Below, piece by piece: positions 12,166 to 25,100 of a DNA stretch of 64,000 nucleotides. The stretch is from Paragordius varius. Lineage: Eukaryota; Nematomorpha. Each line of letters begins with the position of its first letter. Position 1 is the stretch's first letter. The DNA lies in the NCBI GenBank assembly GCA_964247055.1, contig OZ176059.1, positions 2,232,001 through 2,296,000 on the forward strand, written 5' to 3'. The notes under the pieces were generated by a model. It did no database searches. It was not told the origin of the DNA and saw nothing but the letters and a program-made list of their open reading frames with translations. The position numbers and the translations under genes are program-made.

Positions 12166-14054
12166 CAGTGGCGTAGCTAGGGGGTGGAGACGGAAATCAA
12201 TGCATTGGGAGCCATATTTATTGATGCGCCATATTTAAAAAAGTTTAATTTTATTTCAAAAAAATAGGTATTTAAAAGTTATTATTTTAATAATACATAA
12301 AAAAATCACCCATTTATGGGTAGTCATGACCTTCAATTGATCGATATTTTCTTTAATATTATAAATATTTAAATCTAACTAACTGTTTCATATCCTTATT
12401 TATTACATCTCTCCACTTTATCTTCAAGCGCTACCTTTCTGAACCTCAGCCTGTTAATATCAATCATGTACCCTACCTTCAAATATTTTCTTTAAATCAC
12501 CAAGGTGTCAGATATAAGGATAGCATTATTAATGATAGTTTTCTATCAAAATTATATTCCTGCTCAATGCCACCCATTATGTTAAAATTTTTTAAATGCA
12601 AAACTGATATTATAAGAAAGAGCAAATTCTAATAAATGTTGATTATTTTTTGTTTCCCAATTCAGGGCATGGTATACCATCTACATACATTATGCCGTGC
12701 TTTTTCCTTTTTTGTTTTCCTTATAATCATTTTTTTGCTGCTCAATCGCAACCTTTTTTTCCTACTTGAAATCGAAATATTTCTTTTTTATCATTCCATT
12801 ATCTATTAGAAAGGTATCAAATATAATTATATATTTATTTTGATGCAACTATTTTCAAGTATGTTTAATCAAAAAAAACCACACAGCCTAAATTATTAAA
12901 AATATAGCCATCAGATATATTTATAAATAAAAAGTGAACTAGAGTCACGTTTAAACCGGTTAAACAATTATATTGTTTGTTTTCATGACCATTAACGTAT
13001 ATTTTGTTTCACTGTTGCCTCAAAAAGATAAGATTTTGGATCAAAATATAGTTAAACCGCTTTGGAATTAAAATTCATAAAAAAATAGAACCGGAACCGA
13101 AAGTAGTAAAAAACTGACTTTGAACCGGACCCTAAAACGGTTTCGGTGTGATTCCTGTTTTATGCTATTAAAGCTTTAATATATTTAAGTTTTATTCCAA
13201 AATAATAATTAATTTAATTAAAATATTTTTATCAGGAATTCCTAAACTTAGCGGTTTTTAAAATAAAAAACGAAAATTAAAAGCTAATTATACCCTACAG
13301 AAATTTAGAGAAAGGTTACAATCATATTAGCATAAAGCCAATCATAATAACAATTCCACTTTACTGCTATACACGACAGCCCAATATTTTCAGATAATTG
13401 TAATCCTACAACAACACCTTCAGATAAAAATAATTTAACAACACCTCTGCCCAACAACCTGGCCGCAATGTTTTACGGCAATAGTAATTCGACAATAACA
13501 CCTGTGCCTAACAACAGCGTCTCTATATTTTCCGAAATAGCCATACAATAGAAGACCTTAATAATAATATTACGTTAGGGAAATAAGATTATATATATAT
13601 ATATATATAACAGGCTATATTTATGCCTAGGGATGCAGTTTTCATGAAAATTTATATTTAACTTTGTGAAATTATTTTTGATGTTTTTAATACCTAAGAA
13701 TCGCCATTCTTCGGACCCACATTTTCTTAAAAAAATTTTTTAGTCGGGTCACGCATTCGAATGCAGTTTGAATATTACTTTTATTCAACTTTTATTAAAC
13801 TAAGCCGAACTTTCGCGCAGAAACTAATATCATATTTTTTTAATAACTGATACATTTGCTCTGCAAGCCGTCGTTTTTAAAGGAATGGGGTTGAATGTAC
13901 ATGTTATTTTACGTGATTCTGTTTATGACGGGCCAAGTCGCGCTCACGGTTTGAATTAAATTATTTTTTAAAAATGCAAGAGGTTGCATAGAGCGGAGGG
14001 GGCGCCATCACGGATTCATGGAGCCGGCGCCAGAAATGCAAGCTACGCCTCTGG
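12166..14054. mobile_element. DNA transposon with CAGTGGCGTAGCT-type ends
   Basis: The left end reads 'cagtggcgtagctaggggg' (12166) and the right end is its imperfect reverse complement ('aagctacgcctctgg', ending about 14054). That gives terminal inverted repeats of about 13-15 bp with one or two mismatches. Sub-terminal parts (12230-12345 and 13930-14040) reappear joined together and inverted at 22976-23165, as an internally deleted derivative. No transposase domain was recognised inside. The terminal sequence is of a kind widespread in animal DNA transposons. The exact superfamily and the target duplication were not resolved. Confidence 0.6.
13351..13551 (+). other. Thr/Asn/Pro-rich open frame inside the transposon
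   Basis: An open frame of about 66 codons runs from just after a stop near 13350 to TAG at 13549-13551. It holds two related segments, one around LTTPLPNNLAAMF and one around STITPVPNNSVSIF, each roughly 20 residues. It is richer in GC than its surroundings and an 'attttcag' acceptor-like string lies at its left. It may be a degraded low-complexity coding repeat captured or encoded by the element. No start codon, family or expression evidence. Confidence 0.25.
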
Positions 14055-14059
14055 CATGG

Positions 14060-14330
14060 GTATTATTTGATTTGGTTGATTGTTTGAAAGTGATGGTTGA
14101 TTGTTTGAAATAGTCATATCAATATTATTTGATTGTGGAAAAGGATGTTTGATTGTTTGAAATGCTTAAATAATAATATTATTTGATTGTTGAAAAATTG
14201 ATGTTTGATTGTTGGAAATACTTATATTAGCATGCATAATATTATTTAATTGAAGTATTTATGTTGATTGTTGGAAATACTTAGATTTAAATGAGTAATA
14301 TTTTTTGATTGTAGTCGTAGTAGTGATTGT
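14060..14330. repeat. Minisatellite, ~60-75 bp units
   Basis: About four degenerate tandem units built on 'tgattgtttgaaa' / 'tgattgttggaaatactta' alternating with 'aataatattatttgattg'. It lies immediately right of the transposon end at 14054. Unit length varies and I found no coding potential. Confidence 0.65.
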
Positions 14331-14545
14331 TAATTGTTGTATATAAAATGGCACCGGTATTCATCAATCCAAGGCATGCACTTAATATACTAAATATATA
14401 ATTAAAACATTGTGCATGTTTAATTTTAGTTTAAAGTTATATAATATACCATCTTATGGCGACGGACCAAGCGAAACAAACAATTTATTATCTTAGTTTT
14501 GATTTAAGTTGGACAACAGAAAGAATTACAAATTGTAATTGTATG

Positions 14546-14581
<36 letters not shown>

Positions 14582-15591
14582 TATATAGAAAACAGCTATT
14601 ATGGTCATCTATTTTTAGTTTTTTTAATAGTTACGACGATGGACAATAATTGTATCCGTAAAGACATATTAACTATTTTAGTAAATAAATTTGCATTATT
14701 CTATGAATCAAATGGTTTTTTCCATACAACTTATAATAACAATTGAAGGATAAAAAATTGAATATGTTACCAATTAGCTCACTACGCGGCCAAATAATTG
14801 TTCACATTATATAAAATCACTATAAATTAGTTACTTATGGTGTGTGTGTCTTTTTAATTTAAATTTATACTGTAATTATTTTAAATATCATTTATATGAA
14901 ATTTATCATAAATGTAACTTATTACGTATTAGAATATAATATAATTTTTAATTAACAATCGCGGTGTTTTGGCAGCACTTTAAATATATGATTTTTAAAT
15001 GTAAAAAACATATTACCATAATTGATTTAGCCAAAAGAATTCAAGCCTTTAGAATACTTTTAAAATTTTTCTGTGAATTTACAGCTTTGAGAACAAAAAT
15101 AAATTCGTATATTTAATGTTTGTAATATATTATTTAAATTACTCTCCTTAAATTAAGGGGAGTTTACTATTCTTTTAAACGCATGAAGAAAGACTTTTGA
15201 TATATAAATGGTCCAAATAATATATTTTGATACATTGTGATTATCAACCATTATCTTAATATTATCATGGGGAAGGGGGGTGTTTGTACGGTGACAAACG
15301 GAGAAGGGAAATGCAATGTCCCACCGGTGTGACGCTGATAGCTCTATAGAAACACCAGATCAGGTTTAAGATTATTCTTGAGTTTTAAAAAATTTGATTC
15401 TTTTATACTTTTTGACACTACTTACATTTAATTTTATACAAATAAGCGTAGGTAGGATATTTATAATTATTTAAAATTATTAACATTTAGGAATAAATGA
15501 TATACACGAACGTTGGTTAACCATTTTAATGTATGTATGCATGCATAATGTATAAAGCATTTCAATTTATTTTAATTTTACAACAATCTAA
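14331..15591. other. Spacer with (TA)n and a short GC-richer island
   Basis: No gene is supported. The open frame at 14456-14746 runs through a (TA)n microsatellite (about 14545-14588) and is not credible. A short island with clearly higher GC lies at about 15268-15365 and is described in the findings. Confidence 0.5.
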
Positions 15592-17124
15592 CTAATGTCC
15601 CGTATAAGCACCAATAAATAATATCTGTTGAGTTTCTTGGTCATACAGGAGGTACATAAACGGACGCAGAGCTACAAAATCAAAAGAGGTCACCAAGCTG
15701 GACACGCCTACAGCTGTGGCAGCGGCAGCCACAGTTCCATTTTCGTTGACTTTGAGAATGGCTTTATGAATTAAAGTTGAAACACGTAAATCCGATTTGC
15801 TATCCTTATCCTTAGTTATTCCTGTAAAATCACCATCCGCCCTATATTATATATAGTGCTAAAAACATGATATAGTAAATTTTGCAAAAAATAAAATATA
15901 TCAAACGATACCTGTTACTCACCATGGCTACTAAAGATATCATAAAATAAAAGCAGAGTGAAAAATTAATATGCAATATCTTTAGTAGCTATTGACACAA
16001 ATATGCCAACAAATATTAAGAAAGATAACGAGTTTTAATTTTAATTATGTTTTCTTTGAAAACTATATTGATAAAGTAGACTATGATTACCTAAAAATCT
16101 TCTGTACGCCTATATTCTCTAAGGCCGCATTCAAATTAAGATCAGAGAGTGTTTGGAAAATTGGTAGAACAATAAAAATATTGGACGCATTCACACTCTT
16201 AATGTACCGTTCGATCTGAGCAACCGTCAAGCTCTTAATCAAAGTAGGCAAGGTTCTAGCGGGTGGCAAAATGACATACAATGCAAACCTTGCAGATAGG
16301 TAAGGTAATTGCAAAACCTTAAGATTTTCGTTCGCTACGCCCTGCATCGGTTCTTCAAAGTAGGGAAGCCTTAGTTGACCACGCATACTCTTTAGTAAAA
16401 GAGTTTGCCCGTCATCGCGGCGAAAAGTTTGTCTAGCTGATAGCTGACTATCAAACGATTGTTTCCAACGATCTTCAAATTGAATCGTACTAGTCAACAC
16501 CATTTTCGTGTCCACCTTAATGGATCCCGGGGCCAATAAATCCGTAATCAAGCCTTTGGTTGCACGGGATATATCATCATTAATCGTTTTCCTTGCAACA
16601 TCAGGCGTAGTAAGAAAATCAAGCGATTTAGCTGTACTCAAATAAAAGGAACTAACATCTTTAACAAACTTTTCTCTAAGGTTAAATTTTTTGTCAGTGT
16701 AGAGGCCAGATGATAAGCTAACATTTCCCGAAGCTTGTAAACTTTGCAACATGTTTAAAAATGAACGTCCCAACTGCTCCTGATTTTGAGATTTACCCTT
16801 AGCGAGTTTCGGAATCAAATTGTATTGAAGTCCGTTGAAAACTTCATCAAATGTGTCACCTCCCAATCCAGTCATCAAAGCACTCAAACAATGGGCAATG
16901 TTAGTGGGCGAAAACACTAGCGATACATTCTTATACATATTCTGCAAGAGTTTGATGGAAAAAGCACGATTAGCTTGACTTAAATCAGTTGCGTCAGTGT
17001 TGCGATTTTTGCCAGGGGTTTCATCACTCAGGCACAATAAAGTTGTAACCGCAAAAAAGCATAAAGATTTAAACAAAAAAATCATATTTGTGAAAACAAA
17101 AGTAGTATGTTCTATAATTATCAT
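15592..17124 (-). CDS. Secreted serpin, inhibitory type
   Basis: Two exons on the minus strand: 17124-16091 and 15841-15592, joined by a GT..AG intron with matching phase (2+1), giving 427 residues. A hydrophobic signal-type segment lies at about residues 14-31. Met14 gives the better signal peptide, so the true start may be 17085. The serpin core follows: helix A to s2A (NVSLVFSPTNIAHCLSAL), the s3A/shutter region (NDDISRATKGLITDLL) and s4B-like strands (VLQLPYLSARFALYVILPP). The second exon supplies the DFTGIT segment, the reactive-centre loop and the C-terminal strand (ALRPFMYLL...ILFIGAY). The hinge E378-N-G-T-V-A-A-A-A-T-A matches the small-residue pattern of inhibitory serpins. Counting from P15 Gly380 places P1 near Leu394 and P1' at Val395, suggesting a chymotrypsin- or elastase-like target (inference). 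Several Asn-X-Ser/Thr sites are present. Confidence 0.93.
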
Positions 17125-19282
17125 TTTTTTATCCTATATATAACAATTTAATGGCCTTGAAAAACCACATTTTAATTATTATAAATTCACGTATGCAAAT
17201 AACGACACTCTTACTAAAAACATAAAGCCAATCTGTTAAAGGTTGCTACTGCATTTGAGTTTATATTTATTCAAATTTTGAATAATCTATTTTTATAATT
17301 TTTGGCACTATACTAGAATATTTCTATTTATCAAAAATTTGGTGACCTCATAATATTAAAAGTTATCGTTTACAAATCATCATAAAAATTTGACCTTGAA
17401 AAATTTATTTGGCATTATTTAAAGTACCTGTAAAAAATATTCACTAATAAGGTTTTATCATCCACTAATAACGGATTAAATTGTTATATCGAAGTTAATT
17501 ACCTTTGTAAAAAAGTAAACTTAATTGAGACAAATTTTACATGTTTGAGATAAATTAAGCTTAAAATTTGATTTTATTATAAAAATAACTGATAAACACA
17601 TACAACCACATTTATAATAAATGTATTATTATTTTTATATCACCATAAGGTACACATTCTAGAGGATCCGCTTAAAAATAATGTTAACCAATGTTTTATG
17701 AATTTTTTCTTACACTAAACTCTAACTAAAGATAAAGCATTGATAAAACCATAAAAAATATTTGGTTTTTGGGGTAGCTGGACCATATTGATGTTTGTAC
17801 AGAACTTCAAGTGATTATCAAACATATTCTTCTGTATAATACTACTTAATAAATAAGGGATATTAAATTAAAATATATTTGTTTGGTAAATGAAATATTT
17901 TAAAATTGCTGATATATACCTTATAAATATTAGTTGGTCATCAAACACTTCGATTCTAATATTTTTGAAATATTTATTATTGTTAAAAAAATTTATGAAA
18001 TCTCGGGTAAAATCTGCAATGGACCCCTGCGTAATAAGCTTTAAAAAACCAGCACCTATTAAACCAATAAGATCATAATGCTTCTCTAAGGTCAAAATAA
18101 AACCCAAGTTTTTACGTTAAAATCGCTTAAATTACAGTAAATATTGAAAAAATATACGGACAAAACGTAAAAATATAAAGAAAATATTTTTTCTAAAACA
18201 TATCAACCAACAAACCTTATATATTTTTATATATACATATATATATAAATAAATGTAAAATTTTGGCTATTCCTAATCATAAACATGCTCTCACAACACA
18301 AAAAAATCACATGTCCACAGTTCACCCCAAACCTCCCTAATATATTAATTAAATTAAGAACGTATTTGTCAAATATAATAAATCCCAAAATATTTTTACA
18401 TCAAGAAATCTCTTTGTTTAAACCCCCCCCCTGCCGCCTATATAAAAAATGTCACCTGAAAAAATATAAGACAACTATTTTGTTCTAAAACTAAATGACA
18501 ATATACTTTGAATTTTGATTTTTATAATTATATAAATAAATCATTGTTATATTTGGCAAATTATGAAATATATATTTATATATATATATATATATAATAT
18601 ATATTTGGTAATACAGTCACAATTAGATATTTTACAATGATTGTAAATAAATAATATATAAAGAGAATAAAAATCGCTTTCAAACTTCATCGTTTTTTTA
18701 AAAAATATATTTCATCTTTTACTATTTAAAATGAACAAATTAATACTTTGATCGAGTTACAGCGATCGACGCTTTATAATGTTCACAGCCACCATACATT
18801 ATTCATTGATTAATTAAAATAACGTATTCTTATATTTTTTATGTGTACATTTATTTGTTCTAGTTCTTAATTTTAACATTATATGACCTTTTGGGATAGT
18901 TTTATGTGCCAGAGCGATTCGAAATACAAATTTAAGTTTTTAAGTATTAAATCGCTAATATAATAATAGTAAATTTGTATTTTATGGTTTGGAAATGTAA
19001 ATAGTAAACTTAATATTTCAGGTTGCATTTTACCAGCAAAAACTTGATATTACCGATTTAATATCAGCTGTTTAGATAAATCGTGTAGAGCTGTTCGAAC
19101 TTTAGACACAACAAGTTATAAAAGTTAAGCCTTTTATCTAATCCAGGAGAGCAAGGTTTGATAATTAATTAGAGCTATGAGATATAAAATTACCCCATGT
19201 CATTCCGGGAAAAAGGTGAGAAGGTCCTGAAGTTTTTAGAATATATTATTTATGATTGATATAATATAAAACATTTAATCAC
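17125..19282. other. Spacer between serpin promoter and duplicated block
   Basis: AT-rich DNA with no gene seen. It contains a solo left end of the TA-flanked MITE family (18134-18218, matching 'tatacggacaaaacgtaaaaata'-type text), a poly-C run near 18422, and (TA)n near 18571-18600. Open frames at 17868-18107 and 18285-18488 have no splice partners and no recognisable domain. Confidence 0.5.
18134..18218. mobile_element. MITE family 1, solo left end
   Basis: Begins 'acagtaaatattg', continues with 'tatacggacaaaacgt' and runs into 'aaaacatatcaaccaac'. It matches the left ends of complete copies at 53.25, 57.27 and 58.09 kb. No right end was found nearby. Confidence 0.6.
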
Positions 19283-22157
19283 CATAGAACTCAAAAATTA
19301 CACACAAATATTGTTATATCTCCTACTTATAACGAAGAGAGCAATTAATGCGCAACAGTTCTATTCACAACGTGGTTTAGGGTTTTATGTCATTAGTTTC
19401 ATAGTGTTTTGCTAGTATTAAACCGAATTTCGGCACGCCAAATGTTATCTTATGTCCGATAATGTTAAGATTTTTTGCAAAAAGGTGAAGGGTATGTTTT
19501 TAAGGCTCTTTTTAGACTAAATAATATAATCATTTATAGTTTAACAGTAATGTTTTATTTGAATTAAGTTTCGGTTTGATTAAATGAAAATACCCGGGTT
19601 GAGAAAATGGTCAGCATATTCTGTTATTTAATTGTGTTCGCATATCATTTATAATCAAATTATCAATAAAACATCAACCCAAACACTTCATTTGGCCATA
19701 TAATTCTTTACGTATAAATTTTTGTGTAATTTTTGGGTAACCAATTCAGCTAAAACAAACAGCTGTTATCCAAATTATTAATAATTGCATTTAATATTAT
19801 GCGACATGTTTTACCGATAACCATAATCCGGATATCATTGTCGGCAAAAAAGTTTGAGGAATTTTAACGATCATATATTTTTATAATTTTTGAATGCCAG
19901 CTTAATAGTTCATAGAATGCATATTTAATTCGGGACGCTGTGGTAAATTTCCGTGCTATGTCAGAACAATGAAAGGTATACCAATTTGTTTATGAATGCC
20001 ATCAAAATTTTTATTTTTTTATTAAATATATTCATAGTATTGACTGGTTACATCATCTATTTTTATAATTGATAATGAACGGAAAAAACAAATTTATTTG
20101 TTCCCTATACCAAAACTATACATTTGATGTTTTTAACTTTAAAATTTTTTAAATTAAATAAAAATCGTAAAACAAACGATTGCTATGTTGATATATAATT
20201 TAAACTAGTTTAAATTTAATTGTTAATATATTTTATTAGGATCATAATAATTGACCTGACAGAATTACCCCGGGAAGTATACCATTTACACTTCTAATTC
20301 AGCCTTGAACAATTCAAACCCCTAAAATAAAATGTGCTTTTTAAGATGAAAAATTACCTGTTTTTATATATTTTTAAATATCTACATATTAATAATTATT
20401 AGCTGGAAAATTCACAATTTATTTTTAGGGTGAATTTGAATTGTTCGAGAGTGAATTAGTCGTTCTTTAAGGGTGAATTTGAATTGTAAATGGTATAATT
20501 ATTGTCAAGATAGATAATCACTTTTATGCAAAAATATTGTATAAAATTTTTTTATAGGTTACAAATAATATTTAGTCAACATAGGCTTTGCTGTTAACCA
20601 AAGCACATCGAACTGCACCATTAAAACAATTTATATTTAAGTATAAGTAGGTAAACCTTCACTAGCGTAATAAAATTAATGCTTTGTGGGCTGTGTAAAA
20701 AGGTTGGACACCAATAATATTCTATATAATTCAAGATTGAGCATGGAAGTCAAAATTTTAATTGAAAATAGAATACTTACTGCACTTAACGATATCAAAT
20801 TTTATATATATAAAAAATTTATTGCTACCTGTTAGTTTTTATTGTAATTTGTTTCAATAATAGTAGGAAAACAAATAAAAAATTACACTCTTTATATAAT
20901 ATTGATTTGATTAAATTTTAGTATAAGAACAAAATAATGTATATAACCAAACACTACTGATATTATTATTTTGCAAGCTTGCAAATTGAGTTAATGTAAA
21001 TAGTGTGTATTATGTTATGTATTATAATTTGGAAAAACAAAATCTCCATATATTGACGATAATCAATACGTATTTAAAATTTCGAAACAGGGTTGGTTCT
21101 TCCGTATTTTTAGTTAAAATTAATTTGTTGTTTGTTTTTTTTCTTGAAAACCTAATACATCTTTGATAGTGAGATTGATTTTAATCTTAAATTCATTTCA
21201 TCTTTTATATGTTTTTATATACTTTTAAAGTTAATCAATTTAGTGTTGCAATATATTTTTTTACCTTTACATAAATGGATATTTTTGAATACGATATGAA
21301 CGGCGATGTTTTGCCTGACATACCTAACTATATTTTCAACTCAGAAAACAAATTTGATTACGGAATTATTTTAAATCCTGTGGTTAACTTTTGTAATGAT
21401 CAGCAATTATCTAGTAAAAATGTACCCGGTGAAGAATTTTGGGATATTCCATCGCCCCTATCCAGTGATATAAGCAGTTGTAATAATAATGGAACAACAG
21501 ATCTTTATATTAATGACTTACATATAGATAGCGTAAATAATAATATTCATGAAACAGACTACAATTATCATAATTATACCGATGACAAATGTGATGATAT
21601 CCCTTTTGATGTTTCCAATTCAGTTTCCAATTTCTTTAACAGTCAAAAAAGTTTTTTGAATTTGCCTACGTGCCATAGTTCTAAAACCATTTCAAAGAAC
21701 TCGAACAAATCGTTAATATTAGCAGACGATAATGAGATATTCACGTGCCAGGAATCGTCTGCCATCGCTCATTCCCAACATTTTAAATATCTGTATGACT
21801 TGAAACAACAAGCTAATACCCTAAATTCTATGCCTTACAATGAAAATTGGCTTGAAAATATAGAAAATAAAGAAGATCATTTATGGCAAATGGGAAATAA
21901 CCATCCAATTTCGGTATAATTAAAATTAATTTTTATTTAATTTCAATATTTTAAATTTTAATTTTTCAAATGTTACAATTTTATATAGATTTGTATTTAA
22001 TTATAAATTATTTTTGGAGCTGTGTAAAACCACAGTTACGATCCCAAACCTTTTTAAAAACCCAAGGGTGTGGTTTCAAAAAATGGAGCCGTTGTTTTAC
22101 TATTTGTTATGATGCAATTTTTGCTATAAGTTTAATCAAATAAATATAAATTATGTA
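19283..22157. repeat. Segmental duplication, right copy with intact exon
   Basis: Direct-orientation partner of 9439-12150. It spans about 2 kb upstream of the ATF6-like start codon, the first coding exon and roughly 240 bp past the exon donor. Homology stops near 'agtttaatcaaataaata' (12118 and 22129 regions). This copy retains the open reading frame and is joined to downstream exons, so it is taken as the functional copy. Confidence 0.9.
20280..20495. mobile_element. MITE family 2 with empty site in the paralogous copy
   Basis: The element runs from CCATTTAC (20282) to GTAAATGG (20493), 212 bp, flanked by TA on both sides (20280-20281 and 20494-20495). The paralogous left duplication copy reads straight through ('gggaagtatattaatt', about 10589), giving a natural empty site. 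This supports TA target-site duplication, as for Tc1/mariner-like elements. Sub-terminal text resembles 'ttgaacaattcaaac' and 'gggtgaatttgaattg' in inverted relation. Confidence 0.8.
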
Positions 22158-25100
22158 ACAAATTTAAAATTATTTATCATACAAACTTTAAAATATATAA
22201 TATGTGCTTTTATCAAAATATGTACCCTACTACATCAGTGGTTACACCTTTTTTTGTTTACGAAACAAATTCAAAAAATTCCTATTACCTCCCTCTTCCA
22301 AAAAAAACAAAGATAAAAATCCAAAATTTATTGTAATATATAAAAATAGTAATCAATGACATCCAGAAATATTTTTTTTCGGACATAAATTTTTATAATT
22401 TGCTCCTAATAACCTTTAGTATATAGTATGAACCAATAAAAGAAAAAAAATTGGAAACAATATGTTTGAATTAAAGAAACTAATATACTTCCCAATACTG
22501 TTTTATAATTTAAATTGAATAATTTTAAATAACCCAATTATTAAATAATAGTAACATTGCTTTTAAACATAAATTGTCATTTCTTTAAATTTTTGCTCCC
22601 CTAGATTACACCCCCCTTTTATGAACTGCCTACATGAAGTAATTTTGGCCATTTACATAATTATATAAATATATACAAATATTAAATAAGTTTTTTGGAC
22701 AACAATTAAATATATTTTTATCCATTTTCATCAGAATATCGATTCAATCAATTCTCAGTTATCATCACCTCCCTATTTAGAGATTACAGATATTATATCA
22801 CCTGATGGTAGTATTGACACCCAAAGTATAATTATATATATTCATTCCGTATATTTTGTCAACCCTATATTTTTGTTTAAAGACTAACAAATAATATTAA
22901 TGGACAGGTTTATCAAAAAAATATGAAAAAAAAACAAATCTTAAATTCATGTTTTTGGATTATTAAGTCTAAGCCCAGAAGGATGGTTCTGGGCGCTTCC
23001 CTTCCATGCGACCCCTTCCATTTTATAAAAGAATCAAATTCAAACCGTGATCATAACCACTCATAAATGAGTGATTTTTATATTTATTATATAAAATAAT
23101 AACTTTAAATACCTATTTTTTTGAAATAAAATTAAAAATCCGATGCCCCTGATGCTGAATATCGATTATAAATTGGGTATTAGAGCATAAAATAATTGGA
23201 AAAGTGCATTATTTTCAACATAAGCTAGTTAACTTAAATGGCTATGGCTGTTGATTTAAAGTTAATGTAAGCGGGTTCATTGGTAATTTAATTTATTTTA
23301 AAAAGATGCCAATAATATAATAATCATTAGGCACGTTATTATCTCCAAGTTCTTCACAATCAACCATTTGCAATGATGGATCTTTTACAATGATGCATGT
23401 GAGACATTTTGAGTTTTTCAACTTAAATTTTAGTATGATAAATATTAATACTTTGATAAATTTGTAGTTGTTACTTTATCCCAGACCAACAGGCCCAGTA
23501 TTTTTTATAGACTTTAGGTTCTATTTGGGCTCCTTTAGGCAAATTATTCTTACCTGGTTAAAATTGTTGATTAGAGTATTGTGTTTAATATTTTTTTACA
23601 ATATTTTATTATATTTTACATGGGTTAGTCAGCATACTCCGCTAAAGATACATTATTGATTTGTATACAAGTGTATGATTCTCGTGTAAACTTTTATAAA
23701 CCCCACAACCCCCTTTATTAGTTCTGATATAATCTTATTCATATTCTATAATATGCATATATAAACTTTGTTTAAATGCAAGGAGACAGAAGAGCTTAGT
23801 TTGATATCCGAGAATATTTGCTCAAATCTTTCCGAACACGAGGAAGAACGAAATAGTTTACATACAAACAATAGTTTAGATGGAAACACGCCGATGGCAC
23901 CAAAATTATATAGGGATTTGATTGAAGGTGAAACCGATTTACTAGATAACACCAAATCTATAGCCGCAAAATGTAATCTTAGATACTTATTAGATGATCG
24001 GTTTAAAGTTATTTAGATTACACTTTTATTAACTATAGGTAAACGATATAAAATTTAGCTAAAGCAACTTGTATCATTTTAAAGATATATGTTGCGCGGA
24101 AAGAAAGCCGCATTTTGGTATAAAGATACAAGAATTGCCTTGATTTCTTTTTCATTTGTTTGACAAGTTTAACGTACATATAGAAAGATAAAATAGTAAT
24201 CCTCTATTAAGAGAATCTTAAAAATCTGGGCATTGCAAAAAAACGAAATTTGTTGAAAGGCAAAAATGTTTGACTTATTTTCACACATTTGTATAAGTAT
24301 TAACAATGCCATATTGGCACAAATAAATCATTATGGCACGATTAGTTCTTAGGTCTTGTCCTCATCTGGTATTTTTTAAATTACATACAATTTTTATTGA
24401 GTTATTATATAATAATACTACCAGTTGCGATATTAAGTTATTTCTGTGCTTTTATCAAATTTAATTACAACTTCAGGAATGACCGCTTATATGGCTTTAA
24501 AAGGTTGTTTTAGGATTATGTTGGAGGGTGAAATTTTTACGTTCATACATATTTTAGTAATATAAACTCTTAATATACGAATCCTTTAATTTATTAAAAT
24601 AATATTTTTTATGGTTAGTAAAATGATTTCTTTTTTATATAAACAATATACATGAATGATAAAAACTTTTTTAAAAATCTTTATATTAGGAGCTGGAATT
24701 TAAATATTTGATTGATAAAATAATTTCGATTAAATAAAATCTTTTCGGGTCATAGAGATAGAGTCGCCGTAGGCTGTAAAAAACTCGTGGCCATAGAGTT
24801 GGTATCTTTGATGTAGAATGAAAGTTTAATTTATCCAAATATAGATAACATTTTGAATAATTATAAAAATATAATACAAAGCATACAGCTTTTATGCATG
24901 CACTCCTTAAAAAAACCTCACTAAGCTTCATTTATTTTTGAATATTATTTATTATATTAGGTGATATTACAACTGGCATCAGAGATGATGATATAGGCAA
25001 TCAAGTAAGATGCTTATATTTTTTGTTCATATTTATCAAATAAAATATAAAAGATAAATATTATGGTTTTTAATTTTTGTGTATTTTTATAAAAAAAAGA

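Noticed and set aside
14456..14746. 96-codon plus-strand open frame
   Set aside because: Runs through (TA)n, low complexity, no splice partners or domain.
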